Source: Alphaproteobacteria bacterium
GTDB taxonomy: Bacteria > Pseudomonadota > Alphaproteobacteria > Caulobacterales > Caulobacteraceae
Assembly: GCA_018820205.1 (NCBI GenBank)
Contig: JAHJOK010000059.1
Span: 124,001 to 188,000 of the forward strand
Length of the DNA: 64,000 nt
Direction: 5' to 3'
Numbering within the stretch: the first letter of the stretch is position 1; each line of letters begins with the position of its first letter. A model generated the notes under the pieces. The model was given only the letters and a program-made list of their open reading frames with translations. It was not told where the DNA came from and made no database searches. The position numbers and the translations under genes were made by a program. Positions 32,564 to 41,875 of the stretch are shown here, in pieces.

Positions 32564-33671
32564 GGGTCAGTCGCTCCGCGACCGCCTCGCCGATGGCCAG
32601 CGAACTGGTCAGGCCCGGGCTCTCGATGCCGAACAGGGCGACCAGACCGTCGATGCCGTGCACCTCGGGACCATAGAGCTGGAAGTCCGGTTGAGGCTCG
32701 TCCTTGCCGTGCAACTTGGGCCGGATGCCGGCGTAGTCCGGCGTCAGGGCGCCGTCAGGCAGGCCGGGCCAGAAGCGGCGGATGTATGTCGCGAACCCCT
32801 CCGCCTTCGCAGGATCGACCGAATAGTCCTCGGTCTCGACGTATTCGAGGTCCGGCCCGAACACGGCCTGGCCGCCCAGATCCTTGCGGTAGTGGGTGCC
32901 CAGGGCGCCCGCGATGGGCGGCGGATAGATCAGCCGCTCGAACGGCGCCTTGCCCGTCAGCCGGAAATAGACGCCCTTGCCGAAATGGCCGGCGGGGATG
33001 TGTTCGGCCGGAAAGCCTTCGATCAGGCGGGCGACGGACTGGGCGCCCAGGCCCGGCGCGGTGACCAGAAAGCGGGTTGTCAGGGTTGCGCCCCCCTCCC
33101 CGCCCGCGGTGATGCGAAAGCCGCCGCCCGGCAGGGGTTGGGCCCGCTCGAATGGGGTCGAGACCACGACGGACCCGCCGCCGTCCTCGATCTCACCCTC
33201 CAGGGCCAGCATATATTCGTGGCTGGCGAACAGGCCGCTTTCGGGCGACAGGATGGCCGCGTGGGCGTTCAGCTCGGGCTCCATGGCCCGTGCCTGTTCG
33301 CCGCTGAGGTGCTGCAGCCCCTCGACCCCGTTGGTCGTGGCCTGTTCGAAGATTTTCTCGATCAGGGGGACCTCATCGGCCTGGGTCGCCACGACCAGTT
33401 TGCCGCATTTGCGGTGGTCGATCTTGCGGCTGTCCAGATAGGCGTACAGCGCCCGCCGTCCCTCGACGCAGAACCGCGCCTTCAGCGAGCCGGTCGGGTA
33501 ATAGAGCCCGCCGTGAATGACCTCGGAGTTGCGCGACGACACCCCCTGGCCGATGTGCGGCTCCTTCTCCAGAACCAGCACGGTCAGGCCCCGCTTCGAC
33601 AGGGCGCGGCCGCAAGCCAGGCCCACGGCCCCCGCCCCCACCACGACGGCGTCGAAGTCGAAATCGGTCAT
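32556..33671 (-). CDS. FAD-dependent oxidoreductase, L-2-hydroxyglutarate dehydrogenase-like
   Basis: 371 residues, DAO/LhgO family. N-terminal FAD fold DAVVVGAGAVGLACGRALS, then GQGVSSRNSEVIHGGLYYPTGSLKA, the signature region of L-2-hydroxyglutarate oxidase/dehydrogenases, and a C-terminal GIESPGLTSSLAIGEAV that closes the FAD site. Likely oxidises a 2-hydroxy acid such as L-2-hydroxyglutarate with electrons passed to quinone or O2; the exact substrate is inferred. Starts at an ATGA overlap with the COQ10-like gene. Confidence 0.85.
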   Translation of the reverse strand: MTDFDFDAVVVGAGAVGLACGRALSKRGLTVLVLEKEPHIGQGVSSRNSEVIHGGLYYPTGSLKARFCVEGRRALYAYLDSRKIDHRKCGKLVVATQADEVPLIEKIFEQATTNGVEGLQHLSGEQARAMEPELNAHAAILSPESGLFASHEYMLALEGEIEDGGGSVVVSTPFERAQPLPGGGFRITAGGEGGATLTTRFLVTAPGLGAQSVARLIEGFPAEHIPAGHFGKGVYFRLTGKAPFERLIYPPPIAGALGTHYRKDLGGQAVFGPDLEYVETEDYSVDPAKAEGFATYIRRFWPGLPDGALTPDYAGIRPKLHGKDEPQPDFQLYGPEVHGIDGLVALFGIESPGLTSSLAIGEAVAERLTHD

Positions 33672-34123
33672 TGCGCCCGGCCGTAGCGACGCGCCGCCTC
33701 GGCTTCGAAACTGCCGATCAGCAGGGAAACGGCCCGGTCGAAATTGGCCTGGAGCGCCGCGTTCAGCAGCGGCGATTTGAAGGCGAAATCAATCATGAAC
33801 TCCAGCCGGGTTCCGCTCGCATCCGGGAAGAACTCCCAACGGTTCTTCAGGTGCCGGAAGGGGCCGCGCAACAGGCCGACCTCGACCAGCGGCGCATTGC
33901 GATCATGGCGGACCCAGGTCGAAAATCGCTCCTTCAGGAACGAGAACCCGACCGCCGCCTCTGCATCCAGCAGGGAAACGCCGGCGGCCTCCTCTCGTCT
34001 GTTCCAGACCCGCATGGCCGTCACCCATTTCACGAAGCGTGGATAGGACTCCACGTCCGCGACCAGCTCGGCCAGCTGGGCGGGCGTATAGGGCAGGATG
34101 CGGGTGACGCGATGGACGGCCAA
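33668..34123 (-). CDS. COQ10/RatA-like START-domain protein
   Basis: 151 residues, one SRPBCC (START-like) lipid-binding domain: the opening HRVTRILPYTPAQLAELVADVESYPRF is the family signature, and the C-terminal helix is FDRAVSLLIGSFEAEAARRYG. Homologues bind or deliver ubiquinone (COQ10); the E. coli relative RatA was also described as a ribosome-association toxin. Here the quinone role is more likely. Seven bases after lipA, an order kept in many alphaproteobacteria. Confidence 0.85.
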   Translation of the reverse strand: MAVHRVTRILPYTPAQLAELVADVESYPRFVKWVTAMRVWNRREEAAGVSLLDAEAAVGFSFLKERFSTWVRHDRNAPLVEVGLLRGPFRHLKNRWEFFPDASGTRLEFMIDFAFKSPLLNAALQANFDRAVSLLIGSFEAEAARRYGRAQ

Positions 34124-34130
34124 GCGGTCG

Positions 34131-35093
34131 TCAGCGTCCGGTCTGGGCCAGACGCGCGGCTTTCAGCCGGGCGAAGTCGTCGCCCGCATGGTGCGACGAG
34201 CGGGTCAGCGGCGAGGACGACACCATCAGGAAGCCCTTGGCCCGGGCGATCGCCTCATAGGCCTTGAACTCCTCCGGCGTGACGAACCGGTCGATGGCGG
34301 CGTGTTTGCGCGTCGGCTGGAGGTACTGGCCGATGGTGATGAAGTCGACGCCGGCCGACCGCATGTCGTCCATCACCTGCATGACCTCCTCCTTGGTCTC
34401 GCCCAGACCGACCATGATGCCGGACTTGGTGAACTGATTGGAGTCGCGTTCCTTGACCTGCTGCAGCAGGCGCAGCGAGTGGAAGTAGCGGGCGCCGGGC
34501 CGGATTTTCAGATAGAGCCGCGTCACGGTTTCCAGGTTGTGGTTGAAGACGTCCGGGCGGGCGTCGATCATCACGGCTGCGGCGCCGTCCTTCCTCAGAA
34601 AGTCGGGCGTCAGGATCTCGATCGTGGTGTTCGGCGCCTGGAGGCGGATCTGGCGAACCACCTCGGCGAAGTGGGCCGCGCCGCCGTCGGACACGTCATC
34701 ACGGTCCACCGAGGTGATGACGACGTGGTTCAGGCCCAGCTGCGACACGGCCAGGCCGACCTTGGCGGGCTCTTCCGGATCCAGCGGCTGGGGCAGGCCC
34801 GTCTTGACGTTGCAGAAGGCGCAGGCCCGCGTGCAGGTGTCGCCCATGATCATCAGGGTGGCGTGCTTCTGGCTCCAGCACTCGCCGATGTTCGGGCAGG
34901 CCGCCTCCTCGCAGACGGTCACCAGACCCTTGGAACGGACGATGTCCTTGGTGGCGTTGTACTGGCCCGATCCCGGCGCCTTGACCCTCAACCAGTCGGG
35001 CTTCTTCAGCACGACGGATTCCGGCCGGTTCTGCTTCTCGGGGTGACGCAGTTCCGACGGTTTGCGCGTCAGAGTGTCGATGAGGGTGACCAT
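34131..35093 (-). CDS. lipA: Lipoyl synthase
   Basis: Radical-SAM enzyme that inserts two sulfurs into octanoyl groups on E2 and other lipoyl domains. 320 residues from [20 protein letters not shown]. The auxiliary cluster motif is [12 protein letters not shown], the radical-SAM motif is CTRACAFC (CxxxCxxC), and the C-terminal RSSxxA-type serine is in [17 protein letters not shown]. The frame is open to 35219, but that segment has no lipA homology. It supplies the cofactor for the PDH complex encoded in this same window. Confidence 0.96.
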   Translation of the reverse strand: MVTLIDTLTRKPSELRHPEKQNRPESVVLKKPDWLRVKAPGSGQYNATKDIVRSKGLVTVCEEAACPNIGECWSQKHATLMIMGDTCTRACAFCNVKTGLPQPLDPEEPAKVGLAVSQLGLNHVVITSVDRDDVSDGGAAHFAEVVRQIRLQAPNTTIEILTPDFLRKDGAAAVMIDARPDVFNHNLETVTRLYLKIRPGARYFHSLRLLQQVKERDSNQFTKSGIMVGLGETKEEVMQVMDDMRSAGVDFITIGQYLQPTRKHAAIDRFVTPEEFKAYEAIARAKGFLMVSSSPLTRSSHHAGDDFARLKAARLAQTGR

Positions 35094-35238
35094 CGAGGCG
35101 GGCCGGGCTCCAGGGACGTGAACCCGGTATGTCGTCGTTCCGCCCCCGGAAGGCAAGTCACGGCCTGTGTCGACGCGCCAAGGCGCGCAAGCTGGATGCC
35201 CCCGGGGTTGGCTCATCACCGCCCCCGGGGGATGGAAA

Positions 35239-35601
35239 TCAATAGTAGGTCAGGCCCTGGTCATCACTGATATCGATGCCCGTGAGGTCGCAGTAGTCCA
35301 CGATCGCGGCATACTCGGTGCCGTCCTCCATCACGACGGAGGTGGCGTATCGGCATTCATCGGCATCAGCCGCGAACTCCATGTCGAGCGAGTCGCCTGC
35401 CCCGATGATCGTGTCCGGGATCAGGTCTTCGCTCCAGCCGGAGTCGCTTTCGGACGCCAGGTGGAAGGTGATGATCGCCATTTCCGAGCTGTTCGAAATG
35501 GTGAAGGTGTAGCTGTCGCCGTCGGCGTCCTGGGCCACGGCAGGTGCGCCCACGGACAGCATCATCAGGGCGCAAACAGCGGCGCCAATCATCGTTTTCA
35601 T
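35239..35601 (-). CDS. Small secreted protein
   Basis: 120 residues. The Sec signal peptide [20 protein letters not shown] ends around AVA-QD. The mature part (about 97 residues) is acidic, Asp/Glu/Ser-rich ([15 protein letters not shown]), with two cysteines that could form a disulfide (ECRY, YCDL). No family recognised. Longer in-frame starts exist but place the signal peptide internally. The 270 bp upstream (35602-35871) hold no gene I can support, only promoter space toward the acyl-CoA synthetase. Confidence 0.65.
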   Translation of the reverse strand: MKTMIGAAVCALMMLSVGAPAVAQDADGDSYTFTISNSSEMAIITFHLASESDSGWSEDLIPDTIIGAGDSLDMEFAADADECRYATSVVMEDGTEYAAIVDYCDLTGIDISDDQGLTYY

Positions 35602-35871
35602 TGTCGGAACTCCCCCGACGCGGCGGAGATCGCCGGGTCTTTCTCGAGATGCGTTCAAGGCGCGACCCGCGTCAAGCAAGCGCCGTCAGGCAATCAGAAA
35701 TCATCATATTCACGAGGCGCGCAACCAGGCGCGAAGGCGCAGCAACGCATCCTCACGCCGCATCGAAGCCTCACCCAACGTAACGCATCTTTTCATCGCG
35801 ACGGGGCTTAACTAGGTTCTGCCCCCTGACAGCGAGGGGGCGACGCGAAAGCCCTCCGGAGGAGACGCGTA

Positions 35872-37428
35872 TTGCTTAGGCCCGGCCTCGACCCATCGGC
35901 AGGCGAAGAATCCCTGTTCGACGCCCTGATCGCGGCCCGCGCGACCTATGGCGACAAGGAGATTCTGGAGGACCAGGATCGCAAACCCCTCACCTACACC
36001 GGCCTGATCCGCGCCGCCTTCGTCCTGGGTAGGAAGATCGCGGCGATGACCCAGCCGGCCGAGCGGGTCGGCATCCTGCTGCCGTCGTCGATGGGGGTGG
36101 TGGTCACCTTCTTCGGCCTGCACGCCTTCGGGCGGGTGCCGGTGATGCTGAACTTCACCTCGGGCGAGCGGAACCTGAAGGCCGCCATCGAGGCCTCGGG
36201 CCTGAAGAAGATTCTGTGCGCCCGGCGGTTCGTCGAACAGGCCAAGATCGACGATCTGATCGAGGCGCTCGGCGCCGTCGCCGAGATCGTGTGGCTGGAC
36301 GACGTGCGCGAGACCATCGGCCTGCCCGACAAGCTGTTCGGCCTGATGGCCGGGCTGATGCCCAAACGCTTCCGCACCCCGACCCGACCCGACGATCCGG
36401 GCGTGGTCCTGTTCACCTCGGGTAGTTTCGGCGCGCCGAAGGGCGTGCTGTTGAGCCAGAAGAACCTCGTCGCCAACGCGCGCCAGGTCGCGACCCATAT
36501 CGCGCTGGACCCCGACTGGGTGATGTTCAACCCCCTGCCGACATTCCACTGTTTTGGCCTGACCGGCGGCGTCATCCTGCCGCTGTTGCAGGGCATGAAG
36601 GCGTTCCAGTATCCATCCCCCTTGCACGGGAAACAGATCGTCTCGCTGCTGGCCGAGGTGAACACTTCGATCCTGTTCGCCACCGACACCTTCCTGAACC
36701 AGTGGGCGCGAGTGGCCTCGCCGGACGATTTCCGCACGCTGAAGTTCGTCGTTTCGGGCGCGGAGCGAGTGCGCGACGAGACTCATCATCTGTTCAACAC
36801 CAAATTCGGCGGCGTGAAGCTGCTGGAAGGCTACGGCGCGACCGAAGCGGCGCCTGTGGTCGCGGTGAATCATCCGGACCGCAACCGCCCCGGCACGGTC
36901 GGACAGCTGATGCCGGGCATGGAGGCTCGTCTGGAGCCGGTCGAGGGCATTGCCGATGGCAAACGCCTGTTCCTCCGCGGCCCCAATGTGATGGCGGGTT
37001 ACATGACGCCGGAGGATCCAACCCGGATCGAACCGTTGGCGGGCGGTTGGCATGACACCGGCGACATCGTCGACCTGGACGAGGAAGGCTACATATCCAT
37101 CCTGGGCCGGGTGAAGCGGTTCGCCAAGATCGGCGGAGAGATGGTTTCGCTGAGCGCGGTCGAGGGACTGGTCCAGTCCGTCTGGCCCGAGGCGCGCCAC
37201 GCCGTCATTTCCATCGCCGACGCACGCAAGGGCGAGAAGCTGGTGCTGGTGACCGAGCGCGGGGATGCCGACGTCGGACGCATCGCCGAATGGGCCCGCG
37301 AACACGGCGCGCCGGAGCTCGCCGTGCCCAAGAAGATCGTCAGGGTCCGGGAACTGCCGGTGCTGGGCACCGGCAAGACCGACTATGTGGCGATCCAGTC
37401 GCTGGTGGACATGGCCGAGGCGGCCTGA
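35872..37428 (+). CDS. AMP-binding acyl-CoA/acyl-ACP synthetase
   Basis: Activates a fatty acid via an acyl-adenylate. 518 residues. The adenylation motif is VLFTSGSFGAPKGVLLS (P-loop), followed by FHCFGLTGGVILPL, EGYGATEAAPVVAVN and HDTGDIVDLDEEGYISILGR; the C-terminal catalytic lysine is in GTGKTDYVAI. Resembles the synthetase half of Aas (acyl-ACP synthetase for lysophospholipid repair) more than FadD, but without the acyltransferase half. The start is a TTG with a strong GGAGGAG eight bases upstream; no ATG fits. Confidence 0.85.
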   Translation: MLRPGLDPSAGEESLFDALIAARATYGDKEILEDQDRKPLTYTGLIRAAFVLGRKIAAMTQPAERVGILLPSSMGVVVTFFGLHAFGRVPVMLNFTSGERNLKAAIEASGLKKILCARRFVEQAKIDDLIEALGAVAEIVWLDDVRETIGLPDKLFGLMAGLMPKRFRTPTRPDDPGVVLFTSGSFGAPKGVLLSQKNLVANARQVATHIALDPDWVMFNPLPTFHCFGLTGGVILPLLQGMKAFQYPSPLHGKQIVSLLAEVNTSILFATDTFLNQWARVASPDDFRTLKFVVSGAERVRDETHHLFNTKFGGVKLLEGYGATEAAPVVAVNHPDRNRPGTVGQLMPGMEARLEPVEGIADGKRLFLRGPNVMAGYMTPEDPTRIEPLAGGWHDTGDIVDLDEEGYISILGRVKRFAKIGGEMVSLSAVEGLVQSVWPEARHAVISIADARKGEKLVLVTERGDADVGRIAEWAREHGAPELAVPKKIVRVRELPVLGTGKTDYVAIQSLVDMAEAA

Positions 37429-37449
37429 TCGACGACCGGACGTCGGCCA

Positions 37450-38052
37450 TCAGCCGTGCAGCTTGGTCGCCAGTTCGGCGACGTATTTGCCCTGGAAGCG
37501 CGCGCCCTCCAGTTCGTTGTCGCTGGGCATCCGTTTGCCGTCCCCGCCGGTGATGGTCGAGGCGCCGTAGGGGCTGCCGCCGGTAACCTCGTCGATCCGC
37601 ATCTGACCCTGCCAGGCATAGGGCAGGCCGGCGATGACCAGCCCATGGTGCAACAGGGTCGTGTGCAGCGATAGAAGCGTCGATTCCTGACCGCCGTGCT
37701 GGGTCGCGGTGGAGGTGAAGGCGGCCCCGACCTTGCCGACCAGCGCGCCCTTCATCCACAGGCCGCCGGTCTGGTCCAGAAAAGCCCGCATTTGCGAGGC
37801 GGCGACCCCGTAGCGGGTGCCCGCGCCGAGGATCACCGCGTCATAGTCGGCCAGTTCATCGACCGTGGCGATCGGGGCGGCCTGGTCCATCTTGTAGCCC
37901 GAGGAACGCGCGACCTCGTCCGGCACCGTTTCCGGGACGCGCTTGACGACGACCTCGGCGCCCTCGACCTGACGCGCGCCCTCGGCGACGGCGTTGGCCA
38001 TGATTTCGAGGTGACCGTAGGTGGAATGATAAAGGACCAGAACCTTGGCCAT
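37450..38052 (-). CDS. wrbA: NAD(P)H:quinone oxidoreductase, WrbA type
   Basis: Flavodoxin-fold FMN enzyme that reduces quinones by two electrons. 200 residues. The FMN phosphate loop is [19 protein letters not shown], with [21 protein letters not shown] and [15 protein letters not shown] as family motifs, and [17 protein letters not shown] near the end. The upstream extension to 38082 is only ten residues; the second ATG (38052) matches the family start. Convergent with the acyl-CoA synthetase. Confidence 0.94.
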   Translation of the reverse strand: MAKVLVLYHSTYGHLEIMANAVAEGARQVEGAEVVVKRVPETVPDEVARSSGYKMDQAAPIATVDELADYDAVILGAGTRYGVAASQMRAFLDQTGGLWMKGALVGKVGAAFTSTATQHGGQESTLLSLHTTLLHHGLVIAGLPYAWQGQMRIDEVTGGSPYGASTITGGDGKRMPSDNELEGARFQGKYVAELATKLHG

Positions 38053-38116
38053 GACGCGCTCCTTCTGACTATCTGCAACCAATGCAGTATCAGAAATATG
38101 GCCTCGCTCCGGCAGT

Positions 38117-38587
38117 TCAACCCTCCCGTGGCGAATTTGCTCCGATCGGACACAGCCCTCCGTAAGCAGCCGCAGCGTCCGGGACGCGCTGACCGCGTCG
38201 GGCGCGAAACCGGTGCTCGACCGCCATGGCCTGCTGCTCGATATTCAGGTCGTCCCAGCCGCAGGGCGCGTCGGGGTAGCGGTAGGCGGCCGGGCCGTCC
38301 CCTGCCCTGATCTTTCCGGCTAGTAGGTTTACCCCGGCCTGGGCCTGCCAGACGTGCACCAGTTCGTGAATCAGCACGGCCTGAAGCGACAGGGGGGCGA
38401 TGGCGAAATCTGCGGGCAGGCTCCGGCCCGGCCACAGTATCCAGTCCCGCCCGAACCAGCGCCCCGGTACGAAGGCGCGGTCGAACGGCCAGGGCGTCGC
38501 CAGGATCCGGATATGATCCAGGTCCAGAGCATGTCCGAAATCGCTCTGGGCCAGCCTGCGTTCGGCCTGGCTCAAGGCCCGGATCAC
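38117..38587 (-). CDS. HELVH-motif protein overlapping the VanY-like gene
   Basis: 156 residues from a GTG that overlaps the upstream stop (GTGA); an ATG at 38620 would give 11 more residues and a 37-bp overlap. Contains [16 protein letters not shown] and, near the middle, [16 protein letters not shown], a zinc-type HExxH motif resembling the DUF4157 family found near secreted and toxin-related proteins. No signal peptide seen. Possibly a metallopeptidase; substrate unknown. Three cysteines, one in the C-terminal GLCPIGANS. Confidence 0.65.
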   Translation of the reverse strand: MIRALSQAERRLAQSDFGHALDLDHIRILATPWPFDRAFVPGRWFGRDWILWPGRSLPADFAIAPLSLQAVLIHELVHVWQAQAGVNLLAGKIRAGDGPAAYRYPDAPCGWDDLNIEQQAMAVEHRFRARRGQRVPDAAAAYGGLCPIGANSPREG

Positions 38588-39444
38588 GGCGTGCCGTAGC
38601 TGGCGGGCGGTCCAATCCATTCCCAGTGCCAAGGCTCGTACAGATAGGGCACGAAGCCGAACCGGCCGGCGTTCTTCACCAGCCAGCGATAGGATGGGCC
38701 TTGCGTCATATGCTGGCGGCTGGCCGCGCTGGTGTTGTCGACGCCCATGTCCAGCAACTGGCCGACGTACAGATCCACGGCGGTCCCGGTCCGGTGCGGC
38801 GAACAGACGGCGCGGCGCAGGCCGTCGCAGTTGCGCTCGGTCGCACAGCGGGCGGCGTCGGCCTCGGGGTCGCGGAAGCCCGAGAATATCTGCAACAGCT
38901 CGCGGTCGGCGTTGACCTCCGGAACCTCGGCGCGGGCGGCGGCGACCATGCGGCGGTAGGCATCCAGCACGTCGCGACGCAGCAGACGCGTCAGTCGGTC
39001 GGCATGCTCCTCTGGCGCTTCCAGATAGCCGAGGTCGCGCAGGGGCGGCGGATCGGGGCATTCGTCGCGGACCCGCGCCATCACGAAGGGCCGGCGTTCC
39101 TGAAGCACCCCCTTCAGCACGTCGAACGTGGCCGGATCGAACAGACCGGTGCCGGGCAGGCCGTAGCGGATCTGGAACCCGGCCAGGGCTGCGGCGAAAT
39201 CGGATGTGCCCGGCGCGCAGTCCGATCCGATTTCCTTCTGCAGCAGCGGCAGATAGGTCCCCCAGCCCCACTCGGACCTGCCGAACGGCGACCATTCGAG
39301 CGAATAGATGGAGACCGCGTTGGCGAAGGCCTGACCAGCCCACTGGTCGCGCCGGGTCTCGCATCGCGTCTCGGCGGAGGCGGCGTTCGCCAGACCCCAG
39401 GCGAGAGCCGCCGCCATGATCAATCCAGCCGTCCCTATCCGCAT
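38584..39444 (-). CDS. D-alanyl-D-alanine carboxypeptidase, VanY/M15-like
   Basis: 286 residues, signal peptide MRIGTAGLIMAAALAWGLAN ending near ASA-ET. The middle region (about 60-120) resembles a peptidoglycan-binding domain with LPGTGLFDPATFDVLKG. The C-terminal half has the M15 zinc pattern: HRTGTAVDLYVG (His and Asp) and, 55 residues on, YEPWHWEWIG. A periplasmic cell-wall peptidase cleaving the D-Ala-D-Ala or a related bond is the best reading. Starts divergently from the MFS gene. Confidence 0.85.
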   Translation of the reverse strand: MRIGTAGLIMAAALAWGLANAASAETRCETRRDQWAGQAFANAVSIYSLEWSPFGRSEWGWGTYLPLLQKEIGSDCAPGTSDFAAALAGFQIRYGLPGTGLFDPATFDVLKGVLQERRPFVMARVRDECPDPPPLRDLGYLEAPEEHADRLTRLLRRDVLDAYRRMVAAARAEVPEVNADRELLQIFSGFRDPEADAARCATERNCDGLRRAVCSPHRTGTAVDLYVGQLLDMGVDNTSAASRQHMTQGPSYRWLVKNAGRFGFVPYLYEPWHWEWIGPPASYGTP

Positions 39445-39569
39445 GGTCCAAGGAAGCCTGACGGTTGTGGCGCACGCAAGACCCCTCTTACGGGCCCCTC
39501 TTGTGAAGCGTGCAAAACTGGCATGGTGACGAGGTTGCCGACTCAGGGGTGACGCCGCTGGACCTCCGC

Positions 39570-40937
39570 ATGATCGACGTCATCGCCGCCACGACGCCCC
39601 GCCGCAGCAACGCGGTGCTGGCCGCCTTCTCCGGGCCGTGCCTGCCTCTGGCGGCGTTTGGCGTGGCCCTGCCGGTCACCCTGCCGGAGTTCTACGCCAC
39701 CCACGTCGGGCTGGAGTTGGGCGTCGTTGCGGCGGTGTTCATGGCGGTGCGGCTGATCGACATCGTGTTCGACCCCTTCATCGGCTGGGGCATGGACCGG
39801 ACGCGGACCCGGTTGGGCCGCTATCGCCCGTGGATGGCGCTGGCGACGCCGATCCTGATGCTGTCGGCCTTCATGATGTTCGTGGTGGTCCAGCCGGGGG
39901 CGGGCGCGGCCTATCTGTTTGCCTGGCTGCTGGTGCTGTATCTCGGGTTCTCGATCGGGACGCTGGGCCAGCTGGGCTGGGCCTCGGTTCTGGCCCCCCA
40001 GTATGACCAGCGCAGCCGGGTGTTCGGCTGGTGGCAGGTGTTCAACATTATCGGGGTGATCCTGATCCTGATCCTGCCGACGGTGGTCGTTCAGACGGGC
40101 ATCGGCGACTATGCCGACGGGGTGCGGATCATGGGCTGGGCCATATTGATCGCCCTGCCCGTCACCATGGGCCTGGCCATGTTCGCCGTGCCCGAGCCGG
40201 TCAATGCCGGGGCCGCGCCGCACGGGGGACCGCGCGCCTATCTGGACCTGTTCAAGCGGCCGGCGGTCAGGAAGCTGCTGTTCGCAGACCTGCTTCTGGG
40301 CGTGGCGCCGGGCATCACCGGGTCGCTGCTGTTCTTCTTCTTCGGCCAGATCAAGGGATACGGCCACACCGAGGCGTCGCTGTTCATGCTGCTGTATTTC
40401 CTGGCCGGACTGGTCGGGGCGCCGTTCTGGGCCTGGCTGGCGACCCGGATCGGCAAGGACAAGGCGCTGGCCGTCGCCAGCCTGGTGTTCGCCGCCTTCT
40501 ACATCGGCGCGACCCTGGTTCCGGGCGGCAGTTTCGCCCTGACGGCCGTGGTCATGTTCATCGCCGGACTGCCCTATGCGGCCGGGCTGTTCCTGCTGAG
40601 GGCCATGATGGCCGACGTGGGCGACGAGGTGCGGCTGGAGACGGGCGTGGACCGGACCGGGCTGATGTTCTCGATCCTGTCGGCCACGACCAAGATCGGC
40701 CATGTCGTGGCGCTGATCCCCTATCTGGTTCTGCAGGTCGTGGGCTTTCAGGCCATCGCACCAGCGGGCGGCAACAGCGCGATGTCGCTGATGACGTTGC
40801 AGATCCTGTTCATCCTGGTCCCCGGCCTGCTGCTGGCGGCGGCGGCGCTGGTGCTGAGGAAATACCCGCTGACGCCCGAACGGCACGACCGCATCCGGCT
40901 GGAACTGGAAGCCCGCGACGGGGTGGCGAAAGCATGA
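39570..40937 (+). CDS. MFS/GPH-type sugar:cation symporter
   Basis: 455 residues with about 12 membrane spans. The loop DPFIGWGMDRTRTRLGRYRPW is the signature of the glycoside-pentoside-hexuronide (GPH) family, and the second-half equivalents are present (LLRAMMADVGDEVRLETGVDRTGLMFS). Likely imports a sugar or glycoside with Na+ or H+; substrate unknown. The start is uncertain: ATG 39570, GTG 39549 and GTG 39510 are all in frame with weak ribosome sites. Stop overlaps mazG (ATGA). Confidence 0.85.
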   Translation: MIDVIAATTPRRSNAVLAAFSGPCLPLAAFGVALPVTLPEFYATHVGLELGVVAAVFMAVRLIDIVFDPFIGWGMDRTRTRLGRYRPWMALATPILMLSAFMMFVVVQPGAGAAYLFAWLLVLYLGFSIGTLGQLGWASVLAPQYDQRSRVFGWWQVFNIIGVILILILPTVVVQTGIGDYADGVRIMGWAILIALPVTMGLAMFAVPEPVNAGAAPHGGPRAYLDLFKRPAVRKLLFADLLLGVAPGITGSLLFFFFGQIKGYGHTEASLFMLLYFLAGLVGAPFWAWLATRIGKDKALAVASLVFAAFYIGATLVPGGSFALTAVVMFIAGLPYAAGLFLLRAMMADVGDEVRLETGVDRTGLMFSILSATTKIGHVVALIPYLVLQVVGFQAIAPAGGNSAMSLMTLQILFILVPGLLLAAAALVLRKYPLTPERHDRIRLELEARDGVAKA

Positions 40938-41719
40938 GCCCGACCGAGCGGCTGCGCGACATCATGGTGCGGTTGCGCGACCCGGACGGGGGCTGTCCGT
41001 GGGACGTCGAACAGACCTTCGCGACCATCGCCCCCTATACGATCGAGGAGGCCTATGAGGTCGCCGACGCCATCGACCGGGGCGACATGACCGAGCTGAA
41101 GGGGGAGCTGGGCGACCTGTTGTTCCAGGTCATCTTCCACGCCCGCATGGCGGAGGAACAGGGGCTGTTCGCGTTCGACGACGTGGCCGAGGCGATGGCG
41201 GACAAGCTGATCCGGCGCCATCCCCATGTCTTCGGCGACGAGGCGGCCAAGCCGGACGGCCCGGCGCAGAAGCTGCGCTGGGAGGACATCAAGGCGGCCG
41301 AGCGGGCGGGCAAGGCCCAGCACGGCGTGCTGGACGACGTGCCGGTGGGCCTGCCCGCCCTGCACCGGGCGGCGAAGCTGACGAAGCGGGCGGCGCGGGT
41401 CGGGTTCGACTGGCCCAGCACGGACGAGGTGTTCGACAAGCTGGACGAGGAGGTCGCCGAGCTGAAGGTCGAGATCGCCGCCGGGGACCTGGACAAGGCC
41501 CGCGAGGAGATGGGCGACCTGCTGTTCGTGGTCGCCAACCTGGCGCGAAAACTCGGGGTCGAGCCGGAGGATGCCCTGCGCGGGGCGAACGCCAAATTCG
41601 TGCGGCGGTTCGGGTTTATCGAGGCCGAACTCGCCAGGGACGGCCGGACGCCGGATCAGAGCGATCTGGCCGAGATGGACGGCCTGTGGGACGCGGCGAA
41701 GGTAGCGGAAAGGGCGTAG
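40934..41719 (+). CDS. mazG: MazG nucleoside triphosphate pyrophosphohydrolase
   Basis: Hydrolyses NTPs to NMPs and PPi, a house-cleaning function. 261 residues, two tandem MazG domains: the first with CPWDVEQTFATIAPYTIEEAYE and ELKGELGDLLFQVIFHARMAEE, the second with VFDKLDEEVAELKVEI and EEMGDLLFVVANLARKLG (EExxE-EELGD metal motifs). Coupled to the transporter by ATGA. It is the last clearly chromosomal gene before the repeat-rich, mobile region. Confidence 0.95.
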   Translation: MSPTERLRDIMVRLRDPDGGCPWDVEQTFATIAPYTIEEAYEVADAIDRGDMTELKGELGDLLFQVIFHARMAEEQGLFAFDDVAEAMADKLIRRHPHVFGDEAAKPDGPAQKLRWEDIKAAERAGKAQHGVLDDVPVGLPALHRAAKLTKRAARVGFDWPSTDEVFDKLDEEVAELKVEIAAGDLDKAREEMGDLLFVVANLARKLGVEPEDALRGANAKFVRRFGFIEAELARDGRTPDQSDLAEMDGLWDAAKVAERA

Positions 41720-41720
41720 T

Positions 41721-41872
41721 GTCTCCTCCCTGCGCCGAAGGCGTGGGGAGGTGGATGCGAGCCCTTCGCGAGCAGACGGAGGGGCACTTCGTGCGGCCAG
41801 AACCCCTCCGTCACGGCGCGAAGATGCGCCGCGCCACCTCCCCATTCGCCAAGCGGCGAACAGGGAGGAGAC
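41721..41872. repeat. 152-bp palindromic (MITE-like) element downstream of mazG
   Basis: Terminal inverted repeats GTCTCCTCCCTG (41721) and CAGGGAGGAGAC (41861-41872), with internal matched blocks GGAGGTGG/CCACCTCC and CGGAGGGG/CCCCTCCG, so the whole element folds as one long imperfect hairpin. Mostly non-coding; starts two bases after the mazG stop. Looks like a dispersed repeat rather than a unique terminator. Confidence 0.7.
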
Positions 41873-41875
41873 GGA

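Noticed and set aside
35198..35230. GC-rich palindromes near lipA as a riboswitch
   Set aside because: Only short CCCCGGGG repeats are seen; no known riboswitch core. At most a weak terminator for the secreted-protein gene.
39543..40886. 447-codon minus-strand frame opposite the MFS gene
   Set aside because: His/Gln/Arg-rich product typical of antisense translation of a membrane protein gene.
40031..40933. In-frame upstream extension of mazG
   Set aside because: This part is the +1 shadow of the transporter gene; the mazG family start is at 40934.
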